Origin: CAYWJA01 sp964458485
Lineage (GTDB): Bacteria; Patescibacteriota; Gracilibacteria; UM-FILTER-43-11
Assembly: GCA_964458485.1 (NCBI GenBank)
Contig: CAYWJA010000020.1
Coordinates: forward strand, 1-31,239
DNA length: 31,239 nt
Reading direction: 5' to 3'
The position numbers were made by a program, and so were the translations under genes. Each line of letters begins with the position of its first letter. Position 1 is the stretch's first letter. Below the pieces are notes generated by a model. The model did no database searches. It was not told the origin of the DNA and was given only the letters and a program-made list of their open reading frames with translations. This document shows, piece after piece, positions 1 to 8,359 of this stretch.

Positions 1-69
1 CACTAAAGCACTACAGCACTAAAGCACTAAAGCACTACAGCACTAAAGCACTACAGCACTAAAGCACTA
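1..69. repeat. Octamer tandem repeat (CACTAAAG/CACTACAG)
   Basis: Eight perfect-length octamers fill positions 1-64 and a partial ninth follows. Two variants alternate irregularly, CACTAAAG and CACTACAG, in the order A,C,A,A,C,A,C,A. The array ends six bases before the ATG of the M16 peptidase gene and may extend left of the window. The same word recurs as an inverted pair at 29312-29372. Confidence 0.95.
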
Positions 70-74
70 TAATT

Positions 75-1340
75 ATGCACAAACTAAAAACACTAGAAAA
101 CGGTCTAAAAGTAATCACCACCCCAATAAAAGGTACAAAATCCGTAACAGTTCTTTGTCTTGTCGGCGCAGGATCACGTTACGAAACAAAAGATATAAAT
201 GGTATTTCACATTTTTTGGAACATTTATTTTTCAAAGGTGCAGAGCGTTATAAAAATGCCGCAGAAGTTTCATCTGCTATTGATTCCGTTGGCGGAGATT
301 TTAATGCGTTTACGGGGAAAGAATATGCTGGCTATTACGTAAAACTAGCATCACACCAAAAAGAAGTGGCATTTAATGTAATAGGGGATATGATGTTAAA
401 TGCGACACTTATCCAGGAAGAAATCGATAAAGAGCGTGGAGTAATCCTCGAAGAATACAATATGTATCAGGATACCCCCATGTATCAGGTTGGATGGGAT
501 TTTGAGAGACTTTTGTTTGGCGATCAGCCAATGGGCTGGGATCAAATTGGGACAAAAGACACAATTAAAGGTATAACCCGCGATCAAATCGTCGACTACA
601 AACATGCTCTTTATACTCCGGATAACGCAGTAATCAGTATAGCTGGTAACATTACAGAAGAAGAGGCAGTTGAGCTTGCAAAAAAGTATTTTTCATTCAC
701 AGATGGAAATCATACTATTCATCCAGCGCCATATAAAAAGATGGACACAGGAAAAAAAGTTATTTTGCAGGAAAAAAAGACAGAGCAAGCTCATTTGATT
801 ATTGGAACAGAAGGTGTACCAGCTCGCGACAAAGATGAATTTACTGAAAAAATTCTAAGTGTGATTCTTGGTGGAAACATGAGCTCCAGGATGTTTTTAA
901 ATGTTCGCGAAGCCAAAGGTCTTTCTTATTACATTCGCACAACAACAGATGATTATAATGATATAGGTGCAATATCTACATCCGCAGGAGTTGATTTAAG
1001 CCGTGTTGACTTGGCAATCGAGGCAATTTTAGAGGAATATCGTAAAATTACAGAAGAAAAAGTCGGCGATCAGGAACTCAACAAGGCTAAAGAATTTATG
1101 AAAGGAAAAATCATCCTCAGGCTCGAAGACAGCGAAGAATATGCACATCTGATGGGCAAACAGGCTTTGCTTTATCCGGAGATAGATAGCGTTGATAATA
1201 TTTTAAAAAAGATTGACGCAGTAACTGCTGATGATGTATTAAGATTGAGTCAGCAGCTTTTGCAAGAAGACAAATTCCGCATGGCACTTATTGGGCCATA
1301 TGACGATGAGGAACATTTTGCTGATTTACTACATTATTGA
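75..1340 (+). CDS. M16 family zinc peptidase (processing-peptidase-like)
   Basis: A zinc metallopeptidase of the pitrilysin/M16 family, in the branch related to mitochondrial processing peptidase; such enzymes degrade or process peptides. At 421 residues it has the usual length of a single-chain bacterial member. The inverted zinc motif HFLEH is at residues 46-50 (His46 and His50 ligands, Glu49 catalytic), and the third ligand Glu127 lies 77 residues after His50, as expected. The second family motif, MSSRMFLNVREAKGLSYYI, is at 269-287. There is no signal peptide, so a cytoplasmic role is likely. The ATG at 75 directly follows an octamer repeat and has an AT-only leader without a Shine-Dalgarno sequence. 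It ends in TGA. The exact substrate cannot be read from the sequence. Confidence 0.95.
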   Translation: MHKLKTLENGLKVITTPIKGTKSVTVLCLVGAGSRYETKDINGISHFLEHLFFKGAERYKNAAEVSSAIDSVGGDFNAFTGKEYAGYYVKLASHQKEVAFNVIGDMMLNATLIQEEIDKERGVILEEYNMYQDTPMYQVGWDFERLLFGDQPMGWDQIGTKDTIKGITRDQIVDYKHALYTPDNAVISIAGNITEEEAVELAKKYFSFTDGNHTIHPAPYKKMDTGKKVILQEKKTEQAHLIIGTEGVPARDKDEFTEKILSVILGGNMSSRMFLNVREAKGLSYYIRTTTDDYNDIGAISTSAGVDLSRVDLAIEAILEEYRKITEEKVGDQELNKAKEFMKGKIILRLEDSEEYAHLMGKQALLYPEIDSVDNILKKIDAVTADDVLRLSQQLLQEDKFRMALIGPYDDEEHFADLLHY

Positions 1341-1345
1341 TTCCA

Positions 1346-1442
1346 AATTGTTGCCAGATTGTTTCCTGCTCTCCCGATTTCATCGGGATCGCGTTTCCAA
1401 ATTGTTATCCTGTTATCATAAGAACCATCTGGAAACCATCTG
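1346..1442. repeat. Interspersed palindromic repeat, copy A
   Basis: This spacer repeat between the M16 gene and ndk is built from the words CCAGATTGTT, TTTCCAAATTGTT and CCATCTGGAAACCATCTG around the hairpin CCCGAT-TTC-ATCGGG (near 1374-1388). Its 42-base core, 1358-1399, is identical to 24796-24837. The hairpin could stop transcription from the M16 gene, but it has no T-run. Confidence 0.9.
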
Positions 1443-1465
1443 ATTTATAAATTAACAAAAAAATT

Positions 1466-1930
1466 ATGGAACGAACACTCTTACTAATAAAACCAGACGC
1501 AATCCAGCGCGGGCTCGTTGGCAAAGTTATATCTTACTTTGAAAATAAGGGTCTAACGCTTATTGGCAATAAAATGATGCAGCTTGATGATGATCTTTTA
1601 GCCGAACACTACGCACACCTTGTAGACAAACCTTTTTATAAAGGAATTGCGGATTTTATGAAGAGTACACCAATAATCGCACAATGCTGGGAGGGAACAG
1701 AGGCTGTAAACATCGTCCGAACCATATGTGGTGTAACCAATTCGCGCGAAGCTGCCCCGGGAACAGTCCGTGGTGACCTTGGTATGAGCATTCAAAGCAA
1801 CCTTGTCCATTCCAGCGATGGCCCGGAAACCGCAGCAGATGAAGTACCGAGATTCTTTAAGGAAGATGAACTCTTTAAATACGACAAAAAGAATTACGAG
1901 TATATTTATGCTCCGGATGAGAGAGGGTAA
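1466..1930 (+). CDS. ndk: Nucleoside diphosphate kinase
   Basis: Transfers the gamma-phosphate of ATP to NDPs through a phosphohistidine, balancing the NTP and dNTP pools in the cytoplasm. The protein has 154 residues, normal for the family. Lys9 is in the N-terminal LLIKPDAIQRG strand and the active-site His115 is in NLVHSSDGPETA (family pattern N-[IL]-V-H-x-S-D). The GMSIQSNLVHSSD segment is typical. The ATG is preceded by an A-rich leader ending in ATTATG. The stop lies five bases from the stop of the convergent gene at 1936-2313, and a small palindrome (GGTAAAA/TTTTACC) spans the junction. Confidence 0.97.
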   Translation: MERTLLLIKPDAIQRGLVGKVISYFENKGLTLIGNKMMQLDDDLLAEHYAHLVDKPFYKGIADFMKSTPIIAQCWEGTEAVNIVRTICGVTNSREAAPGTVRGDLGMSIQSNLVHSSDGPETAADEVPRFFKEDELFKYDKKNYEYIYAPDERG

Positions 1931-1935
1931 AATTT

Positions 1936-2313
1936 TTACCATTGATGATATTTACTCTTCGCATCTGCCAGATATGGGTATGGCTCTTTTAATAATCTAA
2001 CAATACAGAATCTTACATATTGTGCTCGCATCTGTTCTTGGCTTTGCCCTTCGCCCCTTCTTATATCTTCCCAATGAAAAACCATCTTCGTACTTGTTGC
2101 ATTTTCGAGTTGCTCCTTGGTAAGCTCACCTATTTCGTAAGCTTTTCCATCTACCATTTGCCACTCGGGGCCTTTTAGTCTACCTCCTCCTGCATAAACT
2201 TTTGCTTCACCTGCTTCTGGCAATTCTCCATCTACCACAACTCCTCCAAATATAGCATTTTCAGGAATATCTTTTAATTTTTCTACAGAATCACCTATTT
2301 TTAATTTAGTCAT
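1936..2313 (-). CDS. Hypothetical protein, 125 aa
   Basis: I do not recognise this protein. It is soluble-looking, with no membrane segment or signal peptide. The N-terminal half is glycine-rich and probably beta (GGVVVDGELPEAGEAKVYAGG); the C-terminal half is helical and ends in KYHQW. The gene is convergent with ndk, with only five bases between the stops. The start codon is in the recurrent context ATTATG. The spacer at 2314-2516 separates it from a divergently transcribed small gene and on the minus strand carries a TACAAT-like -10 around 2370. Consistent length, codon use and a conserved-style start support a real gene, but no function can be assigned. Confidence 0.7.
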   Translation of the reverse strand: MTKLKIGDSVEKLKDIPENAIFGGVVVDGELPEAGEAKVYAGGGRLKGPEWQMVDGKAYEIGELTKEQLENATSTKMVFHWEDIRRGEGQSQEQMRAQYVRFCIVRLLKEPYPYLADAKSKYHQW

Positions 2314-2516
2314 AATAAAATATGTTAAATTTTTGAAATTAAGCAGCTTTATCTAAATTTACTATTGTACCCTCCTCTAAAGCACATAACTCATTTTTTA
2401 TTAAGGAGCGATATACTAAGCTATTTTTTTATATATGTCAATTAATTAACAGAATCTATTTGCGTTTTTTGCAGTAGTTATGCAATAATAACATCCATAT
2501 TTTTTAACTTAAAGTT

Positions 2517-2852
2517 ATGTCAAAAGGTAAAAAAGCAGATAAATCAGAATCAAGAGGGAGCTTTAAAGAGGAATTAATAGAATTATTAGGAGAAGAAGAT
2601 GCTATGAGGTTTATAGAAAACAGAAATATTTTGGAGACATTATTTTCATCATCAGACAGAAATGACACACTTGTTGCTGCAGCGGTAGCAGACACCGAAG
2701 ATGTAGAACTTTATGCCAAATTAATAAAATTGATGTTGGGCGATGAATTTAATAATAGCGCAGATCCGGATGAAGGAAAAAGATATACCAAAAATTCAAT
2801 AATGCGAACGGCATTAATGATGATAGTACGAAAAAAAATGAACAAGTTATAA
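2517..2852 (+). CDS. Hypothetical small protein, 111 aa
   Basis: Not recognised. A charged, mostly helical protein: a Lys/Ser-rich N-terminus (residues 1-15), an acidic helical core (FKEELIELLGEEDAMRFIEN) and a basic C-terminus ending in RKKMNKL. No membrane segment or signal peptide. It belongs to a set of plus-strand orphan genes scattered between minus-strand genes in this window. The ATG follows an AT-rich leader without a Shine-Dalgarno sequence. Its stop lies 46 bases from the stop of the convergent gene at 2899. Confidence 0.65.
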   Translation: MSKGKKADKSESRGSFKEELIELLGEEDAMRFIENRNILETLFSSSDRNDTLVAAAVADTEDVELYAKLIKLMLGDEFNNSADPDEGKRYTKNSIMRTALMMIVRKKMNKL

Positions 2853-2898
2853 GTAGCACAAAAATAATAAATCCATTTATTTAACACATCGGGATTTT

Positions 2899-3936
2899 TT
2901 ATACCTGCCCCCTCATGGCCACAATACCCTTATTAAAATAAGGCACTAGCTCAAGTGTAAGCTCTTTAAGTAATTCCCCATTTTCAAATTGTTCTTTGGT
3001 GATTTTTAAATAAACAATTGAATGTTGAGATGCTGCAGCTTCAAAGCCAACCCTTTGTGCAAAGTTAAAGATAGAATTTGCATTCAATCCATCGCTATAA
3101 CAATGAATTTGCATTTCAGCATATTGGGCTCCTTCGGCAAATAATTTAGCGCACTGGGATTGCAAATTGCCTAATCTTGGGCACACAGTAAAATCATCAA
3201 TTTCTTCGTCTTCCATTGGTTTTACATCTTGAATTCCTATATTAACACCATCCTCAAAATATGGATCTAATATGTGTTTATAATCCCATTGTTTATCTAT
3301 AATATCAGCTAATCTAACTTTGATAATAACTCCATCTTCAGTGGTTTGATTAGGGGTGAGAAGATGGCCATTTAGGTTTGATGCTAATTTATGTTTTGGA
3401 CATCCTAAAATTTGCTCATCTTCGTGCCTGAAAGAAACGTAAATATATTCAGACCTTTGGTCTTCTGATAAAATTGTTAATTCGCTAAATAAGTCTCCAA
3501 AATTATGACATTTCGTAAAATCAGTACATTGCCCAACTGATACTTGTGTTTCATTATTATCAAAATAGAAACCTATCATTTTTTTTACATCTTCCGTATT
3601 ATAACTTAAATCTAATGGAATTTCCTTCTCTCTTGTAAACCTTAAATCAACACTCTTAACGTCATTTAGTGCAATTTGTTCAATAATTTGTAATATTGTA
3701 TTTGTTGGCAACAAATTTGGATCTTGAATAACATCACCATTGTCTACTGCATCCGGAGCATCAGATGTTTCCTCAGTATCATTTTCAGCAGGCACATCCT
3801 CATCTGGCATATTAGTTACACTCGCCAATCTTTCATTACGTATCTGAAGTGCATCTTTATATCCATGCCTAACAGCATCAGCCAAAAAGCTAATAATAGG
3901 GATCCTGCCTTTGTTTTCGGGCAACTTTTCGGACAT
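2899..3936 (-). CDS. Hypothetical protein, 345 aa
   Basis: Not recognised. There is no signal peptide or membrane segment. Residues 44-70 form an acidic, probably disordered linker (DEDVPAENDTEETSDAPDAV) between a short basic N-terminus and a globular remainder of mixed alpha/beta character. Six or so cysteines are scattered singly and do not form an obvious zinc site. The gene has its own promoter (TTGACA, 17-base spacer, TACGAT; 3958-3986), so it is transcribed independently of the unknown gene upstream at 4040-4828. Function unknown. Confidence 0.75.
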   Translation of the reverse strand: MSEKLPENKGRIPIISFLADAVRHGYKDALQIRNERLASVTNMPDEDVPAENDTEETSDAPDAVDNGDVIQDPNLLPTNTILQIIEQIALNDVKSVDLRFTREKEIPLDLSYNTEDVKKMIGFYFDNNETQVSVGQCTDFTKCHNFGDLFSELTILSEDQRSEYIYVSFRHEDEQILGCPKHKLASNLNGHLLTPNQTTEDGVIIKVRLADIIDKQWDYKHILDPYFEDGVNIGIQDVKPMEDEEIDDFTVCPRLGNLQSQCAKLFAEGAQYAEMQIHCYSDGLNANSIFNFAQRVGFEAAASQHSIVYLKITKEQFENGELLKELTLELVPYFNKGIVAMRGQV

Positions 3937-3957
3937 CTTTAAGGTTAAAAGGCTATT

Positions 3958-3986
3958 ATCGTAATAAATAATAGATGATTTGTCAA
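3958..3986 (-). promoter_or_regulatory. Sigma70-type promoter of the 345-aa gene
   Basis: On the minus strand a perfect -35 TTGACA (3986-3981) and a -10 TACGAT (3963-3958) are separated by 17 bases. The -10 lies about 20 bases upstream of the ATG at 3936. Confidence 0.7.
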
Positions 3987-4039
3987 GTTTTTTTATAGAG
4001 GGGCTATCGAGGGGCTAACAGGAAGACTATCACAAATCA

Positions 4040-4828
4040 TTAATTTAACATCGCACGTTCTTTGTCTACAACTTCTATTGTATGGGTACTGCCCTGTGGT
4101 GCATTGCAAATACAAACACTAATCTCCTGATCGGGTGATATTTTTATAGAACCCTTATTTGTATCAATTGGTTTCATGATTATGCTATCGCCATCATTTT
4201 CCAGAGTTACAACTTCACCTTTTTTTAGGAAAAATGATCCAATTATCCAATTAGTAGTATCTGGTAAGTTAGCTTCATCTGTTTGCATTAACCTCTCAAC
4301 AGATCCCGCATTAACAATTTGGTAGTATTCATCTATAACGAAAGGAGCATCTAGCGGTAGATCACAAGCTTGTACAGAAATTGGCTGTACAGCCTCGGCG
4401 GTTATAGGGTTGGGATTAATATTATTTTTATAGCTAGGCGTTATAGCTATATCATGATCATCATCACCTGCAACTGCCATTCCTGACCCGTCATACATTT
4501 CATTTATTACTAAAATTAGTATAAGAAGATTTCGATTTCTTGATGTAAAATATGCTAACTCTCTGACTTGCCGTCTATTAATTTCTATTAATGTACGCAT
4601 TTGCAATGAAAGCCCTTTTTCATCTGGCATAATAATATATTCGCCAGGCGCACAGGCTGTTTCATCATCTATGATTAATGGTTCAAGTAATCTAAAAAGA
4701 GTATCTCTTGGTACATCATTTAAATTTATACCATCTAATTTATCAGGATTGGTTTCAGGCATAATATTATGATTAAAGTAGATCAGTATATCACAGTAAG
4801 CGCCATAACTTAAATCAGACAAACTCAT
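4040..4828 (-). CDS. Hypothetical protein, 262 aa
   Basis: Not recognised. From the ATG at 4828 the protein starts MSLSDLSYGAY. A more upstream GTG at 4846 is in frame, but it lies in the CCAATTGG spacer repeat, so I prefer the ATG. One hydrophobic stretch (NLLILILVINEMY, around residue 100) is too short to be a confident membrane segment. The C-terminal third is beta-rich (WIIGSFFLKKGEVVTLEND). No promoter is evident in the 51-base spacer after the SLH/CAP gene, so read-through from that gene is possible. Function unknown. Confidence 0.7.
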   Translation of the reverse strand: MSLSDLSYGAYCDILIYFNHNIMPETNPDKLDGINLNDVPRDTLFRLLEPLIIDDETACAPGEYIIMPDEKGLSLQMRTLIEINRRQVRELAYFTSRNRNLLILILVINEMYDGSGMAVAGDDDHDIAITPSYKNNINPNPITAEAVQPISVQACDLPLDAPFVIDEYYQIVNAGSVERLMQTDEANLPDTTNWIIGSFFLKKGEVVTLENDGDSIIMKPIDTNKGSIKISPDQEISVCICNAPQGSTHTIEVVDKERAMLN

Positions 4829-4830
4829 AT

Positions 4831-4879
4831 CCCCCAATTGGATCACCCATTGGATCTACAATCGGATTCCCAATTGGAA
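4831..4879. repeat. CCAATTGG-word spacer
   Basis: The whole spacer between two minus-strand genes is made of near-copies of the word CCMAWTGGATC: CCCAATTGGATC, CCCATTGGATC, ATCGGATTCC and CCCAATTGG. It is one of a series of spacer-specific word repeats in this window. Confidence 0.75.
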
Positions 4880-7672
4880 TTATTCAGTATATATCAAGGT
4901 AATTTTAATCAGCCCCGCACTGTCTTGTCTTATGCCAATCCCGATATTCCTCCATTTACTTTTTTGAATTTCTACATTACCTGTAATTTGCTTTAGTGCA
5001 TCGGACCAACTGGTGTTACCTAAAATGTAAGTACCTAAAGCAGATTTGATACCGGCATTATGTATTGCATCTATAAGAGTATTTTTGTTTTTATCAGTAA
5101 GGTCAAAAAAGTTTTCATTAACCATTTTTTCACTCCAGTTTTGAGCAATAGTATTTAGATTATCTTTTTGCCCAATAACACTGCTTCGATTTTTGTTAAC
5201 CACATCGGTAACTTGACTGCGAAGCTTTTTAACATCATCTATATTTAATGGATCAGAGGAAAATATTTGCACAAAAATATAACTGCCATCTTTTGCTTTC
5301 GAAACACCAAAACCAACTCGGGTCCAATCTTTGGAAAGTATGTTAGATCTATGGATTGCACTTCTCATAAGTCCATATTGAGCAAGCTCCATAGTAACAT
5401 CCTTTGCCAAATTTTCACCCACAGTCGTAGTTATGCCATAATTCAAACGCAAATCGTTAACAGAATTACCTCCTTTATCCCAGTGACTAAAATAATTCTG
5501 TATTATCATGTCATCACTTCGCGATTGCGCTAGATTATTTAGTTTACTATCTATTTTTAAGGGACTTAGGTTGTATTTATTTCTGTCATTATTTACTAAA
5601 TTAAGCATTGTACTTCGCTGGCTTAAAAGATCAGTACCCAGGTCAACAATAGACTGTTTTGATAAATCCCTTGTATTTGGCATGAAAGGGAATTGGCCCT
5701 TAGGGTAAATAGGTACGTTAATTACAGCCAAGCCTTTATCGTTATTAACTTCCAAAAAATGCACATTAGTAGATCCTGAGGTATAGTTAACTTCTAATGT
5801 TTTATCTGTGGATTCAAATACTTCTATACCGAATGTATTTTTAGTAGGGCTGGCAGAGGAGGCGGAAATTTGAACTTCTTTTACAGTCCCATTCGGCAAA
5901 ATAAATGCAGCCTTAGAACGAACTGGCACCTTCGGCTGGAAAGAAGCTTTGATGTCCCCACCTACTATAATACTTTCTGTAAGGCTAATAAGCCTTACAT
6001 CACTCTCATTAACATTGTATTCATGATGAATAGCTGACATTACATTAGTTTTTGTAGGGGGGCTCCATATTATTTGAAGTGGTTCTAAAATAGATTTTTT
6101 TGTAATGTTCGCACCTCTCAAATAGATCGTCATATTTGCAGCTTTAAAATCAGTAAATTCTTTATAAACAGGCTTTAATTCATTTATATCTTTTAAAATA
6201 TAACTTTTATGAAGACCATCTTGTGCGAATGTAAGTTTAAATAAATTGTAACCGCCCTTATTCCATGTCACGACAGTATCGCCCTCTCTAAGGTCTACAT
6301 TTAAGCCACTTACAGGGGATAGCTTGCTACTTTCAATCTCTTCAATACATGTATTCTTCCAAACTTTTATTTCATCTACCACACTTTGGCCAGAATCTCC
6401 TGGTAGCAGACCTAATTTAAAAGTATCGGTTTTTGGAAATCTAACATTTATTTCAAAGTAATTATTTTTTACTTTTCCGCTAAATGCCGTCTGGTTTTTG
6501 CTACTGTCAACAATAAAAGCAGTAACCTTACTAGGACTACCAATGGTTTTTCCTTTTATAGTTAAAACTTCATCTAAAATAACTGCCTTAGGTATTTCAC
6601 TGTCTAATATTAATCCTGTAAAAGTATCTTTTTGAATATATTTAATAGATGAAGTACTTGCACATGCAATTTTTGATGAATTAAGTAAATCTCCCTTTAA
6701 TAAATTTGTTGTAGAAGTCGAGTTGTTAGCGCTACTACTCGAGCCACTACTCGAGCCACCATTCGAAGTTGGTGCGTTAGTTTTTTCAAGGGTTACATTA
6801 ATAACACCACTAGAAAGAGGTGCAATTGATTCAAATGCAGCTTTACTCAAGTCAATAATACGATTGTCATTTGTGTATGGCCCTCTATCATTTACTTTTA
6901 CGACAACAGATTTATTATTCGCAACATTGGTAACTTGTAGCCATGTTCCAAAAGGGTAACTTCTATGTGCAGCAGTTAATTTTGATGCATCGAAAGTGTC
7001 ACCACTTGCAGTAGTTTTACCATGGAATTTTTCTCCGTAAAAACTAGCCTTACCATCAGGGGCAGCATATGAACTTGTTGCAAGTCTATACATCAATTCG
7101 GCCAGCATTCCGCGTGTTATAGGGGTAGCAGGTTTTACATTACTTTTAGAAGATGCATCCAAAAGCCCCGCTGATTTTGCATATGCAAAATATGATGCGA
7201 ACCAAGAATCTTTCGGTACATCCCAATAAGGATTTGATGTTACAACAACATCCTTTTTGTTATTGGTTTTTAGGAGTATTTTTAAAGCTTCTGCCAAATT
7301 TACTGTGTCACCAGGACGGAAGAGACCTGTTTTATCATCTCCCTTAACAATACTTAAATTTTTAGCTTTAACTATAAATTTTGCATACCATGCTCCATGT
7401 AATACATCTGGAAAGATAGTTTGTTTGGCAATATCCGGAACAAGTACTTTTGATCCAAGTAATATAATTTTTAAAGCCTCTGCGCGGTTTACTTTCTGAT
7501 TAGGCCTAAAGGTATTATCGCTATAGCCTTGTATAACCTTATTTTCATGCAAATAATTAATGGCTTTATAATTTTTATGGCTAGAAGCAACATCGCTAAA
7601 TACTGCTGCCGAGGCAGTTTGGAATAATAGCAGTGAAAATATTCCTGCTATGAGGATGGATAATTTTTTCAT
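4880..7672 (-). CDS. SLH-RlpA-CAP surface protein
   Basis: A secreted cell-envelope protein of 930 residues. Residues 1-22 are a signal peptide (LLLFQTASAA). Three SLH domains (about 24-70, 85-132, 147-195) should bind the wall polymer; VFSDV, GYSDNTFRPNQKVNRAEA and GLFRPGDTVNLAEA are typical. An RlpA-like double-psi beta-barrel follows (205-297), with GKASFYGEKFHGKTTASG, VNDRGPY (Asp262) and IDLSKAAF. A Ser/Gly/Asn linker (303-322) leads to a beta-rich region of unknown fold (330-660). A CAP/SCP domain (685-806) has the expected His730 (YFSHWD), Glu753 (GENLA) and His774 (HRSNIL). Residues 815-929 look like a second, degenerate CAP domain (FFDLTD, WRNIGIGI) without those histidines. Likely role: wall-anchored structural or peptidoglycan-modifying protein; catalysis is unproven. 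Confidence 0.92.
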   Translation of the reverse strand: MKKLSILIAGIFSLLLFQTASAAVFSDVASSHKNYKAINYLHENKVIQGYSDNTFRPNQKVNRAEALKIILLGSKVLVPDIAKQTIFPDVLHGAWYAKFIVKAKNLSIVKGDDKTGLFRPGDTVNLAEALKILLKTNNKKDVVVTSNPYWDVPKDSWFASYFAYAKSAGLLDASSKSNVKPATPITRGMLAELMYRLATSSYAAPDGKASFYGEKFHGKTTASGDTFDASKLTAAHRSYPFGTWLQVTNVANNKSVVVKVNDRGPYTNDNRIIDLSKAAFESIAPLSSGVINVTLEKTNAPTSNGGSSSGSSSSANNSTSTTNLLKGDLLNSSKIACASTSSIKYIQKDTFTGLILDSEIPKAVILDEVLTIKGKTIGSPSKVTAFIVDSSKNQTAFSGKVKNNYFEINVRFPKTDTFKLGLLPGDSGQSVVDEIKVWKNTCIEEIESSKLSPVSGLNVDLREGDTVVTWNKGGYNLFKLTFAQDGLHKSYILKDINELKPVYKEFTDFKAANMTIYLRGANITKKSILEPLQIIWSPPTKTNVMSAIHHEYNVNESDVRLISLTESIIVGGDIKASFQPKVPVRSKAAFILPNGTVKEVQISASSASPTKNTFGIEVFESTDKTLEVNYTSGSTNVHFLEVNNDKGLAVINVPIYPKGQFPFMPNTRDLSKQSIVDLGTDLLSQRSTMLNLVNNDRNKYNLSPLKIDSKLNNLAQSRSDDMIIQNYFSHWDKGGNSVNDLRLNYGITTTVGENLAKDVTMELAQYGLMRSAIHRSNILSKDWTRVGFGVSKAKDGSYIFVQIFSSDPLNIDDVKKLRSQVTDVVNKNRSSVIGQKDNLNTIAQNWSEKMVNENFFDLTDKNKNTLIDAIHNAGIKSALGTYILGNTSWSDALKQITGNVEIQKSKWRNIGIGIRQDSAGLIKITLIYTE

Positions 7673-7701
7673 GGTTTTATGGTCATTTTTTATACTAACT
7701 C

Positions 7702-7715
7702 ATTATATCAAAATA
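7702..7715 (-). promoter_or_regulatory. Extended -10 promoter of the SLH/CAP gene
   Basis: On the minus strand TTTTGATATAAT carries a perfect TATAAT (7707-7702) preceded by the extended -10 dinucleotide TG. The -35 is weak (TTAAGA at 18 bases). It is about 30 bases upstream of the ATG at 7672. Confidence 0.55.
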
Positions 7716-7743
7716 TTGATGAAATCTTAAATAGTAAAACTTC

Positions 7744-7898
7744 CAGATATCCAAATGTCCAAACTTTACAAACAGATATCCAAATGTCCAAACTTACAAA
7801 CGCTAATTATTTAATTAATTAAAATAGAGCTTGGTATGTTTGTAGTGTCTGTAATTTGTTTGTACCTTTGGGGGTGTCTGGACGTTTGGAAGTTTGGA
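7744..7898. repeat. Direct/inverted word repeat spacer
   Basis: Two tandem copies of a 28-29 base unit (7744-7772 and 7773-7800) contain CCAAATGTCCAAACTT followed by TACAAA. Downstream, from about 7838 to 7898, the same words recur inverted (GTTTGTA, TTTGTTTGTACC, GTCTGGACGTTTGG, AAGTTTGG). The spacer could fold into one long imperfect hairpin. It separates divergently transcribed genes, so promoters must lie in or beside it. Confidence 0.85.
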
Positions 7899-7938
7899 AA
7901 AAATCATGTAAAGTAACTACTGCATCAACACCAACAGC

Positions 7939-8310
7939 ATGAAACATAGTTATTACATCTCTGGCGTATTCATAGCCACTATCCTTGGATGGGCCTCCTG
8001 GTTTGTTGTAATTACAAAATTGAGTCCATTTATATCCGGTTATTTAGCCCTATCACTTTTTTATGCCAGTTTTTTTATTGCATTAACAGGAACTTTTGCA
8101 ATTTTGAATTATTATCTGCGATTAACTTTCAGTAAAAACAAAAATTATGTAGAACATTTAAATGTAGCACTAAGGCAAGGCAGCTTACTTTCCATCATGG
8201 TATGTGTAGGGCTTGTATTCCAAAGACTTAGGGTGCTCACGTGGTGGGATGCACTTTTAATTTTAATTATAGTACTACTTATTGAGTTTTATTTTATGAA
8301 TCGGGAATGA
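7939..8310 (+). CDS. Four-helix membrane protein, 123 aa
   Basis: A small integral membrane protein of unknown function. Four hydrophobic segments are visible: 6-26, 33-59, 81-96 and 103-119. A short basic loop (61-78, RLTFSKNKNYVEHLNVALRQG) lies between helices 2 and 3. A similar architecture is common among conserved hypothetical membrane proteins of CPR genomes, but I cannot name the family. The gene stands alone between two repeat-rich spacers, and a stem-loop follows its stop. Confidence 0.75.
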   Translation: MKHSYYISGVFIATILGWASWFVVITKLSPFISGYLALSLFYASFFIALTGTFAILNYYLRLTFSKNKNYVEHLNVALRQGSLLSIMVCVGLVFQRLRVLTWWDALLILIIVLLIEFYFMNRE

Positions 8311-8312
8311 AT

Positions 8313-8339
8313 CTGAACCCCTTTAAAAAAGTGGTTCAG
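8313..8339 (+). terminator. Stem-loop after the membrane protein gene
   Basis: CTGAACC (8313-8319) pairs with GGTTCAG (8333-8339), and CTTT (8321-8324) with AAAG (8328-8331), leaving a three-base loop and one mismatch: an 11-pair stem three bases after the stop codon. There is no T-run, so it may be a weak terminator or a 3'-end stabiliser. Confidence 0.5.
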
Positions 8340-8359
8340 TACTCCCCAAAATATCTGTA

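Noticed and set aside
1..69. CRISPR array
   Set aside because: Units are eight bases without spacers. The 21-base repeat at 26419 is coding. No cas genes are present.
68..73. TATAAT just before the M16 start as a promoter
   Set aside because: It ends one base before the ATG, so transcription would start inside the gene. It is more likely part of the AT-rich start context.
198..203. tRNA genes anywhere in the spacers
   Set aside because: I looked for the GTTCRA-type T-loop and matching acceptor stems in all spacers and found none; spacers are dominated by word repeats. A covariance search would settle it. The coordinate given is only a placeholder within the window.
1331..1340. UGA recoded as glycine, as in Gracilibacteria
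   Set aside because: Several full-length genes end exactly in TGA at family-typical lengths (M16 peptidase, tnpA, release-factor-like protein), and no conserved protein has an in-frame TGA.
1598..1942. 114-codon frame antisense to ndk
   Set aside because: It is fully overlapped by a strongly conserved gene, with no domain, promoter or plausible composition.
4829..4846. GTG at 4846 as start of the unknown gene at 4040
   Set aside because: The six extra codons lie in the CCAATTGG word repeat; an ATG follows at 4828.
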